DNA of 64,000 bases from Thelephora terrestris (Eukaryota > Basidiomycota > Agaricomycetes > Thelephorales > Thelephoraceae). Positions 10,552 through 24,945 of the stretch are shown here, in pieces. The stretch is taken from the NCBI GenBank assembly GCA_015956445.1, contig WIUZ02000002.1:1984001-2048000 (forward strand), read 5' to 3'. Numbering within the stretch: position 1 is the first letter of the stretch; each line of letters starts with the position of its first letter. The translations under genes and the position numbers were made by a program. The notes under the pieces were generated by a model. That model did no database searches. It was given only the letters and a program-made list of their open reading frames with translations, and was not told the origin of the DNA.

Positions 10552-12457
10552 ATGGATCGGTACGACGAAGGGTACAACTCGTATTCCTGGCATCAGGTAC
10601 GTTTGATCTCCTCCCTTCGCCTCTATTCTCGGGATTTTGGAAAAGGTGGTTGACGGCGTTTTTCTTCACTTTGCTTTTCGTGTGGCATATGGTAGTCTCA
10701 CGACCAGGTACGGCCCCTTCACCTCGGTACCCCATCCGCAGCTGACTCGGCATCCGACTTTGCAGGCGACTGTGCTGGTAATCGTTCCGCATGACACTGT
10801 GGAGGAGGACGTCGTGGTGTGTACTGCTTCCGACGAGCTCATGCGAGTCGACAACGGTCACCCTGGCTCACATCGTGGCCCTGGCTCCTAGGTCGTTTTA
10901 GAGGGCAATCATCTCGTGGCGGGCGTAGTAGGCCAGACGCCTACCATCAAAGTGCGCACTTCAATCAACTCTCACCCAGAATTCTGTTTTCTCACAGCGT
11001 CTTTTGGATTTGAATAGGGGAAACTTTACGGGGCGGTCGACACGACAAGCACGACGTGGCAACTAGAGCACCGAGGTTCGAGAGGGACCGGCCCTCGCCA
11101 ACGAACCACATCCTCCACGTCAACAATCTCATCACAATCCTCATTCGCAATTGTATCCGATGTCGAATTTACAAGTAGCTTCGCTGACAGCACCCAAACC
11201 TCAGACGCCGAAGATTTCAACAGCGCGTCCAATACCTCCGCATCGAGTCCAGTAATCCCGGCAATGTCTCCTTGGCTTTCACCTGCTTGGGAAAACAACA
11301 GCCTACCGACCTCGAGCGCCACAAGGCCGCATCCGCTGTCCGCTTCGAGCTCCGCAGGTCCAGGCGCTGTGCTAGGAAGGTTACCGTTCAATACGAACCC
11401 CAGCCTCTCTTCATCGTATTCGAGCGTGGACTCGTTGAACCCAAAGTCCGGAAGATTGTTGACCTTGTATTTGGATAAAGCGGAGCCGGGGATATGGCCG
11501 AGTTTGATCGTGGGACCCGTACCGGAGACGATGTCCCCTTCGCAAGCGTATCCATACGGAGGAGACGCGGAAGTGGAGAAAAAGTATAATATTGACCCTT
11601 CGAGCCTTGCGCTACTGGGGTTGGAATTTTTGGATATCAGAAAGGACCAGGAAGAAGCGTTTGAATATTTTATGTGAGTTACGCTTTGTTTTCCGAGTTG
11701 CGGTAGCTGATCATCTCGCATGTGCAGTCGTGCTTACCACCACGCTCGGAACCCGTCTGCTGTGATGAGATTAGTTGCATATTACTTCCCACTGGCGGTA
11801 CAACTCGACCCATCGGCCACGCCCACGCTCGAGGCGCGTTCTCCTCTATTGAAAGGGACTCCAGCCTATCACAGCCATTGTGTAGGTGGTAGTGCCGGTC
11901 TGGCTCTTCTCTACGTCAGCGCCGGCTCACTGTACCTCGAAGGCGCAGCCGAACTTCTGCTCTCATCCACCTACTCTGCCCTCTCGTCCATCCGGTCTTC
12001 AACATCAACCGTCCAGGCTGATGGGGGCATCGCGGGATGGAGGAGAGATCGCGATTTTGCGAGAAAGTACTTCGAACGTGCGAAGATCCTGGATCCAGAC
12101 TTGGAAGTCCCAGTCGTCCCGCCTGAAATTGGGGAAGAGCTAGGCGGTGGGGCGGAGCTGTTGATGCCCTCGATCGAGATCAAAACTACCCCTGGGAAGT
12201 CAGGTGCTCCTGAGAGTGGGAGCACCACGAGTAAAAAGAGGAGGAGAACGGGTACTGTGAGAGGGAGGGGAAGGGAGGTCGGAGAGTCGGAGTCTTTGGC
12301 GTCGAGTATCGTGAAGGAGTCTTCGACCATGTCGACTGGGTACGAGGATGTGGATAGTCCGTGGTATTTGATCATCCCTGGGCTTGTTGGTGCCGGTACC
12401 GCGTTGTTGGTCGTCACTGCGATTGGGCTGTCGTCTTGGAGGAGAAGTCAGGGATGA
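10552..12457 (+). CDS. CS-domain (p23/NudC-like) protein with C-terminal membrane anchor
   Basis: Five exons (10552-10596, 10766-10816, 10892-10951, 11018-11673, 11728-12457) give about 513 residues. The first four exons rebuild a CS domain: YNSYSWHQ, then ATVLVIVPHDT, then VVLEGNHLVAGVVGQTPTIK, then GKLYGAVDTTSTTWQLEHRG. This domain is a beta-sandwich used by Hsp90 co-chaperones and NudC proteins. A long Ser/Thr-rich linker follows, then a helical segment resembling TPR/Sel1 units (SSLALLGLEFLDIRKDQEEAFEYF, ARKYFERAKILDPD). A basic patch (KKRRRTGTVRGRGR) comes next, and a single membrane helix close to the C terminus (PGLVGAGTALLVVTAIGLSSW). That order suggests a tail-anchored chaperone adaptor; the target organelle and client are unknown. 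The very short first three exons make it easy to miss. Confidence 0.75.
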
Positions 12458-12727
12458 TGCCTACTTCATTCTGTACCGATATGTTGTAGTGCTATCATCC
12501 TATATAGACAGCTTCTTTCTGGGCTTCTCGGCTGCTGTAAAATGTGGGTGGTGCCGTTTATTGGCCACCAAAAGGACCTCATGGGATTGTCCGCAACTCA
12601 CAACCACAATATCCACTGCTCTGCTGTCAATCATTTTTCAGGGGTCCGTGCAACAGTGGTACTAAGAATCCTTTTGCTGATCTACACGATGAGAGAGGGT
12701 AGTCTATCTGAACGTATAGGGAAGGTT

Positions 12728-13788
12728 TCAAACGGAGGGTAACTCCGCAAATGCTTCCGGTCGCAACTCGGCCGTCCACCAGATTGGCTCTGTCGTTTTG
12801 ACATACACGATCGGTTCTTCGGGTAAAAGATGATTGGAGGTCGAGATCATCCCGTCGAAGCCGGATGGGCAATCCGCTGCGGGTGGGCGTCTTAGAAAGG
12901 CGAGAGTAGTAGAGCGGGTAAACGCACTGAGGTTCCACTGTAACCCCCGCATGGTCAAAATTGTAGAAGTGATGCCCACGGGGAGCAAACCGCAGGTTTT
13001 CCCCAACGCTTTGTGGTTGATGTGTATTTCATGTTCGCCCTTTGCGAAGGGACACAAAGTCAACTCGATGTATCACTAGGTGTCAGGACAGAATGCCCCT
13101 ACTGAGTCGAGGACCCATGCAACGTTGTCGTCCGAGATTGCGAAAACGGATTCGCGTACCTTCCTGAGTTTGTGTAGGTATGAGAGGGTGTGGATGGTTT
13201 GGTCGAGTCTGCCGGAGAGTCCGGCGAGGATGATGAGTTCGTGTTGCACCTGAGGCTCGTTTCAGCGAGGGTGTAGAGTGTATGGATTGACGATGCTTAC
13301 CCCGCCCGTTTGAGACTCTAGCTCGGTGAGGCCGGAGACGCATTTCATGAGATCGGTCGTGTCCTCATCCCCATCTTGAACAATAGCGACACCCTGCGCG
13401 CTTAGCGCCAATTGCGGAATGTATCTGAGATACCCCAAGCTCACCTTGGATGAGTAGTACTCCTTTACTTCTGATCTGATGGAATCGAAGTCGCCCTTGA
13501 TCAGGTCGGGGAGGAATCTACGAGACCGCATCCGTTCAGCTTTTCGGTGTGGGAGGGAAATGTCGGTCGGAAGGACCTGCTCCTCAAAGGTTGCAGTTCT
13601 CCAGAGAACGAATCATATAGTCGATTCGCGCCTCCATCTGCGCAGGCTTTCCATGAGGAGGTTTTCCAGAGTTTCCACAAGAGTCCGAGTGAGAAGGGTT
13701 GGTTGAGGATGATGAGTGCAGATTTCTTAGACGGGATGGACGAGGTATCTTCGTTGAGAAAGGATGGAGCCCATTTCTTGGGAGCCAT
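12728..13788 (-). CDS. thiamine pyrophosphokinase
   Basis: Five exons (13788-13610, 13517-13301, 13249-13103, 13039-12928, 12876-12728) give about 267 residues, normal for the family. Thiamine pyrophosphokinase transfers diphosphate from ATP to thiamine, making the cofactor TPP in the cytosol. Family blocks in order are ACADGGANRLYD, FLPDLIKGDFDSIRSEV, VQDGDEDTTDLMKC, ELIILAGLSGRLDQTIH, GKTCGLLPVGITSTI, FDGMISTSNH and the end WWTAELR. The 92-base first intron and a 50-base last intron are needed to restore DSFLPDLIKGDFDS and WNLTDCPSGFDG. A longer start at 13872 is possible, but 13788 matches the family better. It faces the molybdopterin synthase gene, with 98 bases between starts. Confidence 0.93.
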
Positions 13789-13886
13789 CTCAGAGATGGG
13801 AGCAAGGGTATCAAGTGGGGAGGATATGGGTGTCACGGCTTCTTCCGTTCTCGCTTCACCTTCACCACGCACAAATTTTTCCTGAG
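13789..13886. promoter_or_regulatory. shared divergent promoter, thiamine pyrophosphokinase / MOCS2A
   Basis: Only 98 bases separate the two start codons, so one short region must hold both core promoters, or transcripts overlap. No TATA box is obvious. Confidence 0.5.
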
Positions 13887-14150
13887 ATGGGCGAGATAAC
13901 TGTCCTCTACTTCGCTGCAGCCACCACCGCCCTCGGCCGCACCTCCGAAACGTTCACTGTCCCTGACGACGGGCTGAAGCTCTCCGATCTCGCAAAGCTC
14001 ATCGTGACTGGACACCCGAATAGCGGGATCGATCGCGTGCTGGAGCACAGTCGATGGAGCGTGGACGCGGAGTTGATAGACCTCCCGGATTCCGTTGTCC
14101 TCAGAGGTGGAGAGGAAGTGGCGATTATCCCTCCCGTATCCGGGGGATGA
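13887..14150 (+). CDS. MOCS2A: molybdopterin synthase sulfur-carrier subunit (MOCS2A/MoaD type)
   Basis: A single exon codes for 87 residues, the usual size. It has a ubiquitin-like fold pattern and ends in VAIIPPVSGG; the C-terminal Gly-Gly is thiocarboxylated and gives sulfur to precursor Z in molybdenum cofactor synthesis. URM1, the other small ubiquitin-like sulfur carrier, usually ends in a HGG-type tail and is longer, so MOCS2A is preferred. The large subunit is not in the window. The gene starts 98 bases from thiamine pyrophosphokinase on the other strand; both make cofactors. Confidence 0.88.
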   Translation: MGEITVLYFAAATTALGRTSETFTVPDDGLKLSDLAKLIVTGHPNSGIDRVLEHSRWSVDAELIDLPDSVVLRGGEEVAIIPPVSGG

Positions 14151-14368
14151 GTGGGTTTCGATTCCGTGTTCAATGGCGTATGCTTTGCTTGCGACACGAC
14201 TGACTGGAAACCAGATGCTCGCGCGCCACATAGCCCCACAGTCCATTCACAACCCCCCCACCCAAAATTCTGTCATAGGTGACATCATCTCCCGATCTGT
14301 ACTTACACCATGCATCGACCGTCCAGGACGAGATCGACCACCTCGAATCCCCCCATCCTCCCTAAACC

Positions 14369-15299
14369 ATGACCCTCTCACCCCTCCATGCGCATTGGTA
14401 TTATGTATGGATTCCCATCTTTACGGCTTTCGTGTGGGTGGGCACGCTGCTCGCAATGCTCATTACTTGGCTTGCCCAAGGGCGACCAAGGTATCCCACC
14501 ATGGATGGAAGTATCGCGTATATATCCGACATCGGGGCAGACATACTCAAACCGCTCTTTATCACCGGCTGTTGTATTACGGGAGTCGGATTCGTCCTCA
14601 CCCTCGTGGTGGAAAGATGGTTGAGACACAGGGGAAGGTATGGATTTTGGACCAGCGCTAACGGTGGCACCATGCTGACGATTTTCTCCCCTTGGTTTAG
14701 GCTTCCACCAGATATGCGCAGGAGGGAGAAGGTCTTTTCCATACTTGCTATCCTTAGCTCTGTTGTCGCCGCCGTTGCCTTGATCCTGTTGTCAATTTTC
14801 GACACAGATCGTCACCCGACTGCCCATCGACTCTTCCTTCTGATTTTTATGGTTGGGATCTGGTTCACTGCAATATTCTCTGTGGTCGAGGTGTGCCATT
14901 CATGAAATGTCTGTTTCTCATGAATTAATTGGATTACTCCAGTACCGCTGGCTCTCGAAAGATTATGCCCATGCGGGAAGAATTCGACTCGCCTATAAGA
15001 TCAAAGGAACGATGGCTGTTCTTTTGATACTCCTCTCCATTGCTTTTGGGGTGGCCTTGTTCAAAGCAACCAATGTTGGGGGTCAGTTTTTTGAGGACCT
15101 CACTTCTATTCCCTGCTGATTGATCTTTTTGCGCTATACAGCCGTTCTGGAGTGGATCATTGCCTTTGGGTTTGCCTTCTACCTAATCTCATATTATTGG
15201 GACCTCAGGCTATCGAAGCCGGGGAAACTGGCAACTTACGAAAAAGCCTCAAATGGGCAGTTGCCTTCCAATGGCGCCCCTCCACCTCAGGCCGTGTAG
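14369..15299 (+). CDS. Frag1/DRAM/Sfk1-type multi-helix membrane protein
   Basis: Four exons (14369-14638, 14701-14890, 14943-about 15081, about 15142-15299) join in frame. At least five hydrophobic helices are visible, beginning VWIPIFTAFVWVGTLLAMLI, then ITGCCITGVGFVLTLVV, FSILAILSSVVAAVALILLS, MAVLLILLSIAFGVALF and VLEWIIAFGFAFYLISYYW. Between helices one and two lies the ISDIGAD motif typical of the Frag1/DRAM/Sfk1 family. Members act in GPI-lipid remodelling, autophagy or plasma-membrane phosphoinositide control. The C terminus is short and polar. The exact role of this copy is inferred only from the family. Confidence 0.8.
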
Positions 15300-16033
15300 A
15301 GGGCGCGTAACAAGCGCTCGACAATACTAACTACGGACGGGAACGATGCATAGCTTAAACCTGTATAATGGGGTCGAAGTTTCTCAGACCTCGACCCATG
15401 CTCTCTCGGAAATGATAGTCTCTCGTCGTCATCACGGCTACCCAGCTCGGCGTGATGAGTTCTGAGGTCCGCTCCAGCCTCCCTCGTCAAATCTCCCTCG
15501 CACAACCCTTCATTTGGACCTCGTTGTAGTCTTCGGGTTTCCTTGGCACATATGTGCTAGTGGTACGTTTGGAGCACGGACTCAGGATCTCTCTGGTAAG
15601 GCAGACGAGTCTCGTGAAGCTAAGTCTCGAACTGCAAAGACGCCCTTGCAGCTTATTTGGGGTCCGCCCCTCCATACTAGTTTATGACGAACCCGCTGCC
15701 TCTGTCACCCCGTTCTTGCATCCTCTAGGTCTTCCACTAGAACCATGGTCGCCAGCTGCAACCCAGGTTTGGTCATACGAAATCAATTGATGATCGAACT
15801 TGTCGAATGTTGGCGATATTCAACTCCAACCTCGTGTCTCCCTGATGACCGCATCCACAACCATGAAGTGCCACTTCAACCGGTTGGTTTCTCAACCCGG
15901 CCTCCCTCCGTGTATTTCTCGATTTCCGATTCGAGCCTTGACTATCTTCCCAACCACCACCGGTCTCTACCTCAGCCCGCACATTGCGTATCCCCATACT
16001 TTCTACATCCTACGAAACCACAACTGACTCGAC
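15300..16033. other. gene-free spacer
   Basis: No supported gene. It lies upstream of the GH16 gene and is rich in pyrimidines close to that start; otherwise I see nothing definite. Confidence 0.5.
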
Positions 16034-17317
16034 ATGCGCACTATAAACCGCCTCTCCCTCCCTTTCTTATTTCTCGCGCTTTCTCTCACGCACACCGTGA
16101 GCAGCGCGGCCACGGTGTATCAACGCAAGCAGTCGATTGTCGGCTCAGATTTTTTCGAACAATTCAACTGGGAGTCGAAGAACGATCCTACCCACGGAAG
16201 GGTCAACTACTTGACTTTGAAGCAGGCGCAAGTAAAGAAACTTGCTTACGGTTCGTCTTCTCTCCTAAGGATTCTACTCGTTTGATCAACGTGTTGATGC
16301 CTACGATTAGCTACTGGGGACAAATTTTTCATGTTCCCGGATTCTGAGAATGTCGTCGAGCCTGGGTCCCGCGGGAGAGACAGCAACAGGATTAGCTCTA
16401 AACAGGCCTTCGATGAATCCGTCGTCATACTTGACCTCGAACATATGCCTTACGGATGCGCCACTTGGCCAGCGTTTTGGACCGTTTCTCGGAAGGGCCC
16501 TTGGCCAACCGGTGGAGAGATCGATATCCTCGAGGTAGCCCGCTCGTGTCAGTACAATCTGGTTGTTGACCATGCGTGTGGCAGGGCGTAAATGGGGTAG
16601 AGCGGAATATGGTTTCGTTGCATACCCTTCCGGGGTGCACCATGCCAAAGGGGAGACTCCAAACTGGGTGAGTACACCCTCTGGTGTTCGGCAGAGCGGG
16701 CGGCTTACTGGGGTTTTCGCAGAGAAACACGCTCAAGCAACTGTGACGTGAAGGTCAACTCAAACCAAGGTTGCGGAACCTGGGTTCGCTCCCTGGACTC
16801 TTACGGTGAAGGTTTCAACTCTAACAGAGGTGGATACTATGCCATGGCGCGTAGCAAAGAGTACGGCATCAAGGTTTGGTTCTGGCCGAGAGGAGATCCC
16901 CTTGCACCGCCCGACGTTCGATCTGACGGAGGTACCGTCAACCCGGACAAGTGGGGTAAACCCGCAGCATACTTCCCCACTGGAGCAAAATGCGACTACG
17001 AGGCACATTTCGACGCCCATAGGATTGTCTTCGATTTGACGTTTTGCGTACGTCGGTTTTCATACCCTGCACTCGTCGAGTTGATGTGCTCATCTCGTGA
17101 TGCCTTCAGGGTGATTGGGCTGGTTCCAATTCGGATTGGAAGGAAAGCGGTTGCTCTCCCATGTCCTGCAACGAATGTGAGTTGCGTATGTGGATTCTTC
17201 GAGCGGTGCGCTGATGTAGATGCTTTGCTAGTCGTCGACCAGAATCCTGAGCTATTCGCAGACGCTTACTGGGAGATCAACTCTCTCCGTGTTTACACTC
17301 CTGTCACTAAGAACTGA
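16034..17317 (+). CDS. secreted GH16 beta-1,3(4)-glucanase
   Basis: Six exons (16034-16250, 16311-16534, 16585-16667, 16723-17047, 17110-17176, 17232-17317) give 333 residues, normal for fungal GH16 laminarinases. A signal peptide is clear (RLSLPFLFLALSLTHTVSSA). The catalytic motif GEIDILE holds the nucleophile and acid/base glutamates. Other blocks are ESVVILDLEHMPYGCATWPAFWT, LHTLPGCTMP, SNQGCGTWV, GIKVWFWPRGDP, HRIVFDLTFCGDWAGS and a final YWEINSLRVY. Many paired cysteines fit an extracellular enzyme. It would cut beta-1,3/1,4 or 1,3/1,6 glucans in cell walls, its own or those of plants and other fungi. All exon joins are in phase, so the gene looks intact. Confidence 0.93.
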
Positions 17318-17558
17318 TATCCCGCATGCGATTCATACCCACCTTCTTTGTAATTCACGCATCGTTTTCCCGGACCGGGATTAGATACCGCATTTACCAT
17401 TTCATTTTACCGTCACAAATAGATGATGCTCGGGCAAGTTGAGTAGAAGCATTTGAACGCCGGCGAGGAGGGCCATCGTGGCGCCGTGAGCGATCGGATA
17501 GTAACCGCCGACTAAAGCCGATGACTTTGGTCCGCTAACTCCGACGTCGTCCGCGATC

Positions 17559-19480
17559 ATGTCAGACCATCTTGATGGCGATCGGCGCCATCCATCCGTG
17601 GCTGACAACATGACTAGTGACAAGCCGCTTGAGACCCCAGCACCAGCGTGCAGTGCTTCATATACCGGCAAGCAGCCACCGCCATTTGGCCACCAGTTGT
17701 TGAAGTACTTCAGCTTCGATCCTGGATATGTCAATCTGAACAATGGTCCGTTTGTTCTTGATTCTGACTCGTCTTAGTTACCGATAATTCTGAGTTGGGT
17801 GAATCCTTGCATAGGATCTTACGGGGCCACGCCTACTCCCGTCTCCGAGGCTTGTAAAGTCATATCTGACGAGGTTGAGGCTAATCCGGACAAGTTTATA
17901 CGGCTGACGTATGAAGCGCGCTGGATTCGCTGTCGCCAAAGGGTCGCCGATCTTATTGGAGCGGAAGTGGAAGAATGCGTCTTGGTTCAGAACACTAGTC
18001 ATGGGCTGGACAACGTGTTGAGGAGCATCGACTGGAAGAAGGGAGATTTCATCATAAAAAGTAAGGGTCGTTTCATCTGTACAGTTCGGAGTGACCGAGA
18101 TAAATTGTACCAGCCAACATCACCTACGGCCCTGTTGTCAATGCGATACGCTTTATCGCGGACGCCAACCCCGGTGTCATATTGGAGACGGTCGACATTG
18201 GTCCCCCGTACGCGCTTGACGGGATCTTCAAATCTTTCGAAGAAGGGTTCAAGAGGGTTCAATCTTCCCCCGAGTACGCAGCCTTGACAGAGCAAGGACA
18301 GCGACCCAGGATCGTCGTCGTCGTGGATACGCTCTCATCCCTCCCGGGATTGTTGATGCCTTGGGAGCGGGTAGTTGGGTTTTGTAAGGGACACGAGAAC
18401 GTGTGGACGCTGGTCGATGCCGCGCACGCTCTCGGTCAGATTGTGGGCATAAATCTGAATAAGACCCAGCCAGATTTCTGGATCTCCGTAAGTTCCATTC
18501 CCCGATGTGGCTGTCTGAGCCTGAGCTGCAGTTGTATGACAGAACTGCCATAAGTGGATGTCCGCGAAGAGAGCATGTGCGGTTCTTTACGTTCCACGAA
18601 GGTAGGTACCCGATAAACAGCTCACACAAGTAGGAAGGAACTTACCCTGCGACAGGAACCAGCACATTATCAAGACCACGTTGCCTACATCGGCCTTTTA
18701 CGTCTCACCCAACGATTACGCCAAGGACCCTACGCTCCCCAAGCCCCCAAATTTCGTGAAGCAGTTCGAGTGTATGCACCTTTGTTGTCTGTCGTATCTC
18801 CACTGATTAACACTGAGATAATTGCGACAGGGACCGGAACCCACGACCCTACACCATATCTCAGTATTGGGCCAGGTCTGTCTCACGTCGTCATGGTTCA
18901 GGAGGGTACTGATGAAACATCCTGTTCATGCAGCTCTTGACTTCCGCGAGTGGCTTGGGGGTGAAGAGAAAATCAACGGATACTGCAGGGATCTCGCGAT
19001 TAGAGGCGGTCAGAGGCTTGCCGAGATCCTCGGGACAGAAGAAATGGACCAGACACCTAACCACGAAGTGACATTGAATATGGTACGAAGCCGTCTGCGA
19101 CGGCTAAGGACTGTGCTGAGATTCACGATCAGGTTAATGTGAAACTACCACTCCCGGACACCCCCAAGGACGCAGTCAAGGTTGTGATTGACGGGTTCTT
19201 CAAGAAGAAGCTGCTCCTTGGATGGAACGCTTTCGCGCCGCCCTTCTACCTCCATGGCAGCTGGTGGGTCCGTTGTTCCGCACAAATCTGGAACGATGTA
19301 TGTTTTTGTTTTGTGTGTTGTGATGCCCAGGACTGAACGAGCGTGCTCTTACTATAGATCAGCGACTTTGAATACATGGGCAATGCATATAAGGAACTGA
19401 GTGCGCAGGTGATAGAGAGTATCATAGACGAGAAGGGTGAGCTGAGGGAAGGCTATACCGCGACTATATCCGTACATTAG
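17559..19480 (+). CDS. class V aminotransferase-fold PLP enzyme
   Basis: Nine exons starting at 17559 and ending at 19480 give about 487 residues with every join in phase. Fold-type I, class V marks are present: YVNLNNGSYG near the start, LVQNTSHGLDNVLRS, TNITYGPVVNAIRF, VVVVDTLSSLPG, LVDAAHALGQI (the aspartate that binds the pyridine nitrogen) and NCHKWM with the Schiff-base lysine. The family includes cysteine desulfurases, isopenicillin-N-epimerase-like enzymes and other lyases; which reaction this one carries out cannot be told. No transit or signal peptide is obvious. It runs towards the Nudix gene and ends only 200 bases from it. Confidence 0.85.
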
Positions 19481-19680
19481 ACGATAACCCCATCGCATCG
19501 GGAAAAGACTCTGTAGCTAGGCGACGCTATCCAAAGTTACTACAGGCTAGTCGTACTAGCCATCGATTATCTGTGTGTTCCATTGAGGACTACCGCATCT
19601 TTCCGAAGGAGCTGGTGCAGCAGACAACTGCAAGCATTGAGATTCGCTAGCGACACTATGTTCTGTACAGTAACCCCACC

Positions 19681-20838
19681 TCAGCCGTATTTCCGCCATC
19701 GTACCTCGGCTTCACCTCCAAGTACGAGGAGCACGGCCTCAAGATGTGTGGGTTGATTGGGGGCCCATCGTTCAAATGTAGTCTTCGCGTTGTACCCGAC
19801 CTCAGCAACGAAGATCTAGCATACCGATTAGCCAGCGAGGGAGGTACTTACCCTTCACATACCATGAAATCCGCGGTGAGCCCAGTGATCGGAGATCCCG
19901 TGCTATGAAACCTGTGCATTCGATAACCATGTCCAACGATGGCCCCGGGGATGAAGTCACGGAAGTCCTAGAGGGGGGACCGCTGAGTTACCCCTCGGGG
20001 AAGTTGTGGGGTGAATGGTAGCATACGTGAAATTCAGATTCCCGTACCCATTGGCCTGGGTCCACCGGTGAAACATTCTCCCCCGGGACGATGGTGGGAT
20101 CCAGGAAAGCTTTCACTGGGTGATCGAAGATTGTATCCACTTCACCTTGCAAAGGGGCGAGAGTATTGAGAAGGGAAGGGTCCGTGAGCACCGCGACGGT
20201 GGGAGTGACGATGTACTTCCTTGAGGAGAAGAAAGGCGGCAGTGTGACGACCGTCCGGAGATGGGGAGACTTGATGTCAAGACCGACCTCCTCGGAAGCT
20301 TCTCGGTACTATACATGCAGGCTGGTGAGTGGAGAGGATCGTGAATGGGGCGGGACATACGGCGGTTGCTACCAGCGATTCGTCGGTCGATTCATACTTC
20401 CCTCCCGGCAAAACGGTCAGGCCCGGACGTGAGTGGAGTTCCTTGGATCGGGTCGTGAGCAACACCCTCAACGATCCCTCCCTCTCGAACAATAGAACCA
20501 AGACTGCTGCACGCCCAATGCCCGTATGTTCTGGCCTAAACAAGAGGTGTCAAGATAACGGTCAGCTTCTGTTTGTATCTAGCGAAACAGGCCTCTCCGC
20601 AGCGCGGAGCTTTTAGTGAAGCGGAATTCGAGATGACTGACGGACAGAAGTCGGATTGTGGCGGTTTGTAGTCACATAGTCGCCGAATACATTCCCTCGA
20701 TTCTGATGAAAGTCCAGGGAGGGTATCGATTTCTTCGGGTGTAATCTGAGGGGGGATACTGACGGAGGCACTGGGCATGGCTGTTTTTGGGTGTCGTAGG
20801 AGAGTGGCGCCCAGGCTGCGGCTTTCGACCGACCCCAT
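19681..20838 (-). CDS. Nudix hydrolase, coenzyme A diphosphatase type
   Basis: The start is at 20838 (MGSVESRSLG...). The Nudix core reads LPGGKYESTDESLVATA, then after an intron (20309-20360) YREASEEVGLDIKSP, matching the REx2EE catalytic part. AAVLVLLFEREG and LLTTRSK before it are typical of the CoA-diphosphatase group (Pcd1/NUDT7/NUDT8). Two further small exons (19967-19863, with GYRMHRFHSTGSPITGLTADFM, and 19815-19681, ending EVRWRKYG) complete the usual C-terminal part. The join between the first exon and the core, near 20540-20620, could not be resolved in frame, so one extra exon or a lesion may exist there. Such enzymes remove 3',5'-ADP from CoA or its oxidised forms, often in peroxisomes or mitochondria. 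Confidence 0.78.
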
Positions 20839-21125
20839 ACAGCGCTTACGATCGCCGTTGAATGTTTCTGAACGATGACTTCATGATAGCGAGGGTCTCA
20901 TTTGGCTCGGGTGGGACGAACGCGTGCATTCATTGCAAAGCTGTTTGCACTTCGATATAGGGAGGTAGCGTCCAATATACTTCCGACAAAATGCTGTCCG
21001 TCACGTACGGTAGACGACCTTCCCACGCCACATCAAAATCTACGAATCCCACAACGGCAAGTCACGTGACAATCATCTCCTCTCCCCGCGCGGCGGACCG
21101 CGACTGCTACTCGCGGACGGATAAT
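20839..21125. promoter_or_regulatory. divergent promoter, Nudix / VPS34
   Basis: 287 bases separate two starts that point away from each other, so the core promoters of both genes must lie here. I see no clear TATA box. Confidence 0.45.
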
Positions 21126-24196
<3,071 letters not shown>

Positions 24197-24945
24197 GCTT
24201 ATCCTCCTTGTGCTTGCTCTTGTGTCCGCAGTTTTGTCATCATGCAATGTGTAACGTCCTTCGAAACAATACAAACGCGCACGGAACGCGCGAACAGTTG
24301 TTGGAGGAAGTGCGCGAGCGGTGAACAGTGGAAGTGGTGTCGGAGTTGACGAAGCGATAGGTGGAACTGTCAAGGGCGCCTCGGAAGCCGGACCGCCATC
24401 TGTGTCAGCATCAGGGAATCCACAAGCATACTTATATACATGCGTTCACAAACATGCTCAGTGGGTGACTGAGTGACTGTCTGTGGGATGTATACATTGT
24501 GCACTCAAACCTAAATGAGTATTTTTGGGCTGTTAAGGAAGGCAAAGGACCCCGACCGCTCTGGGATTCCCACCCACTCAACTCTGTCCCTATTTTCCGA
24601 AACTATATTTCGCTCGACTGCCGTACACCACACACAACGCAAAAACATGTAGCGTGAGGGACTACTGCAGACTTTGATTTCAGGGTGTGGTTTCCCCCAA
24701 ACGGTAGAAATTGAGGTGTTTCTCTCAACCTTTACCATCGAACCGAGCGAGCTGGGAGCTTCGGATATGCACACGTGCAAGTAAGTGCTACAGCAGAATT
24801 ACATTTAAGACGTTTATGAACATATATGATGTTGACTACTCAGCCCGGCCACCGGCAACCACGGACCTCGTGCATGGTGCACCACGGCCGAAACTGCACG
24901 ACGAAAACGGGCTGATTTATCTGCTTGGTCCCTGTCCAGGCAGGG
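24197..24945. other. gene-free spacer between converging genes
   Basis: No supported gene. It holds the 3' ends of VPS34 and of the Zn2Cys6 regulator, whose last exon I could not place exactly. Confidence 0.4.

Noticed and set aside
11026-11721. 231-codon open frame on the minus strand
   Set aside because: It is the antisense shadow of the main exon of the CS-domain gene, which has a recognised domain, good introns and frame continuity.
13887-14150. URM1 as an alternative for the small sulfur carrier
   Set aside because: The VAIIPPVSGG end and the 87-residue length fit the molybdopterin synthase small subunit better.
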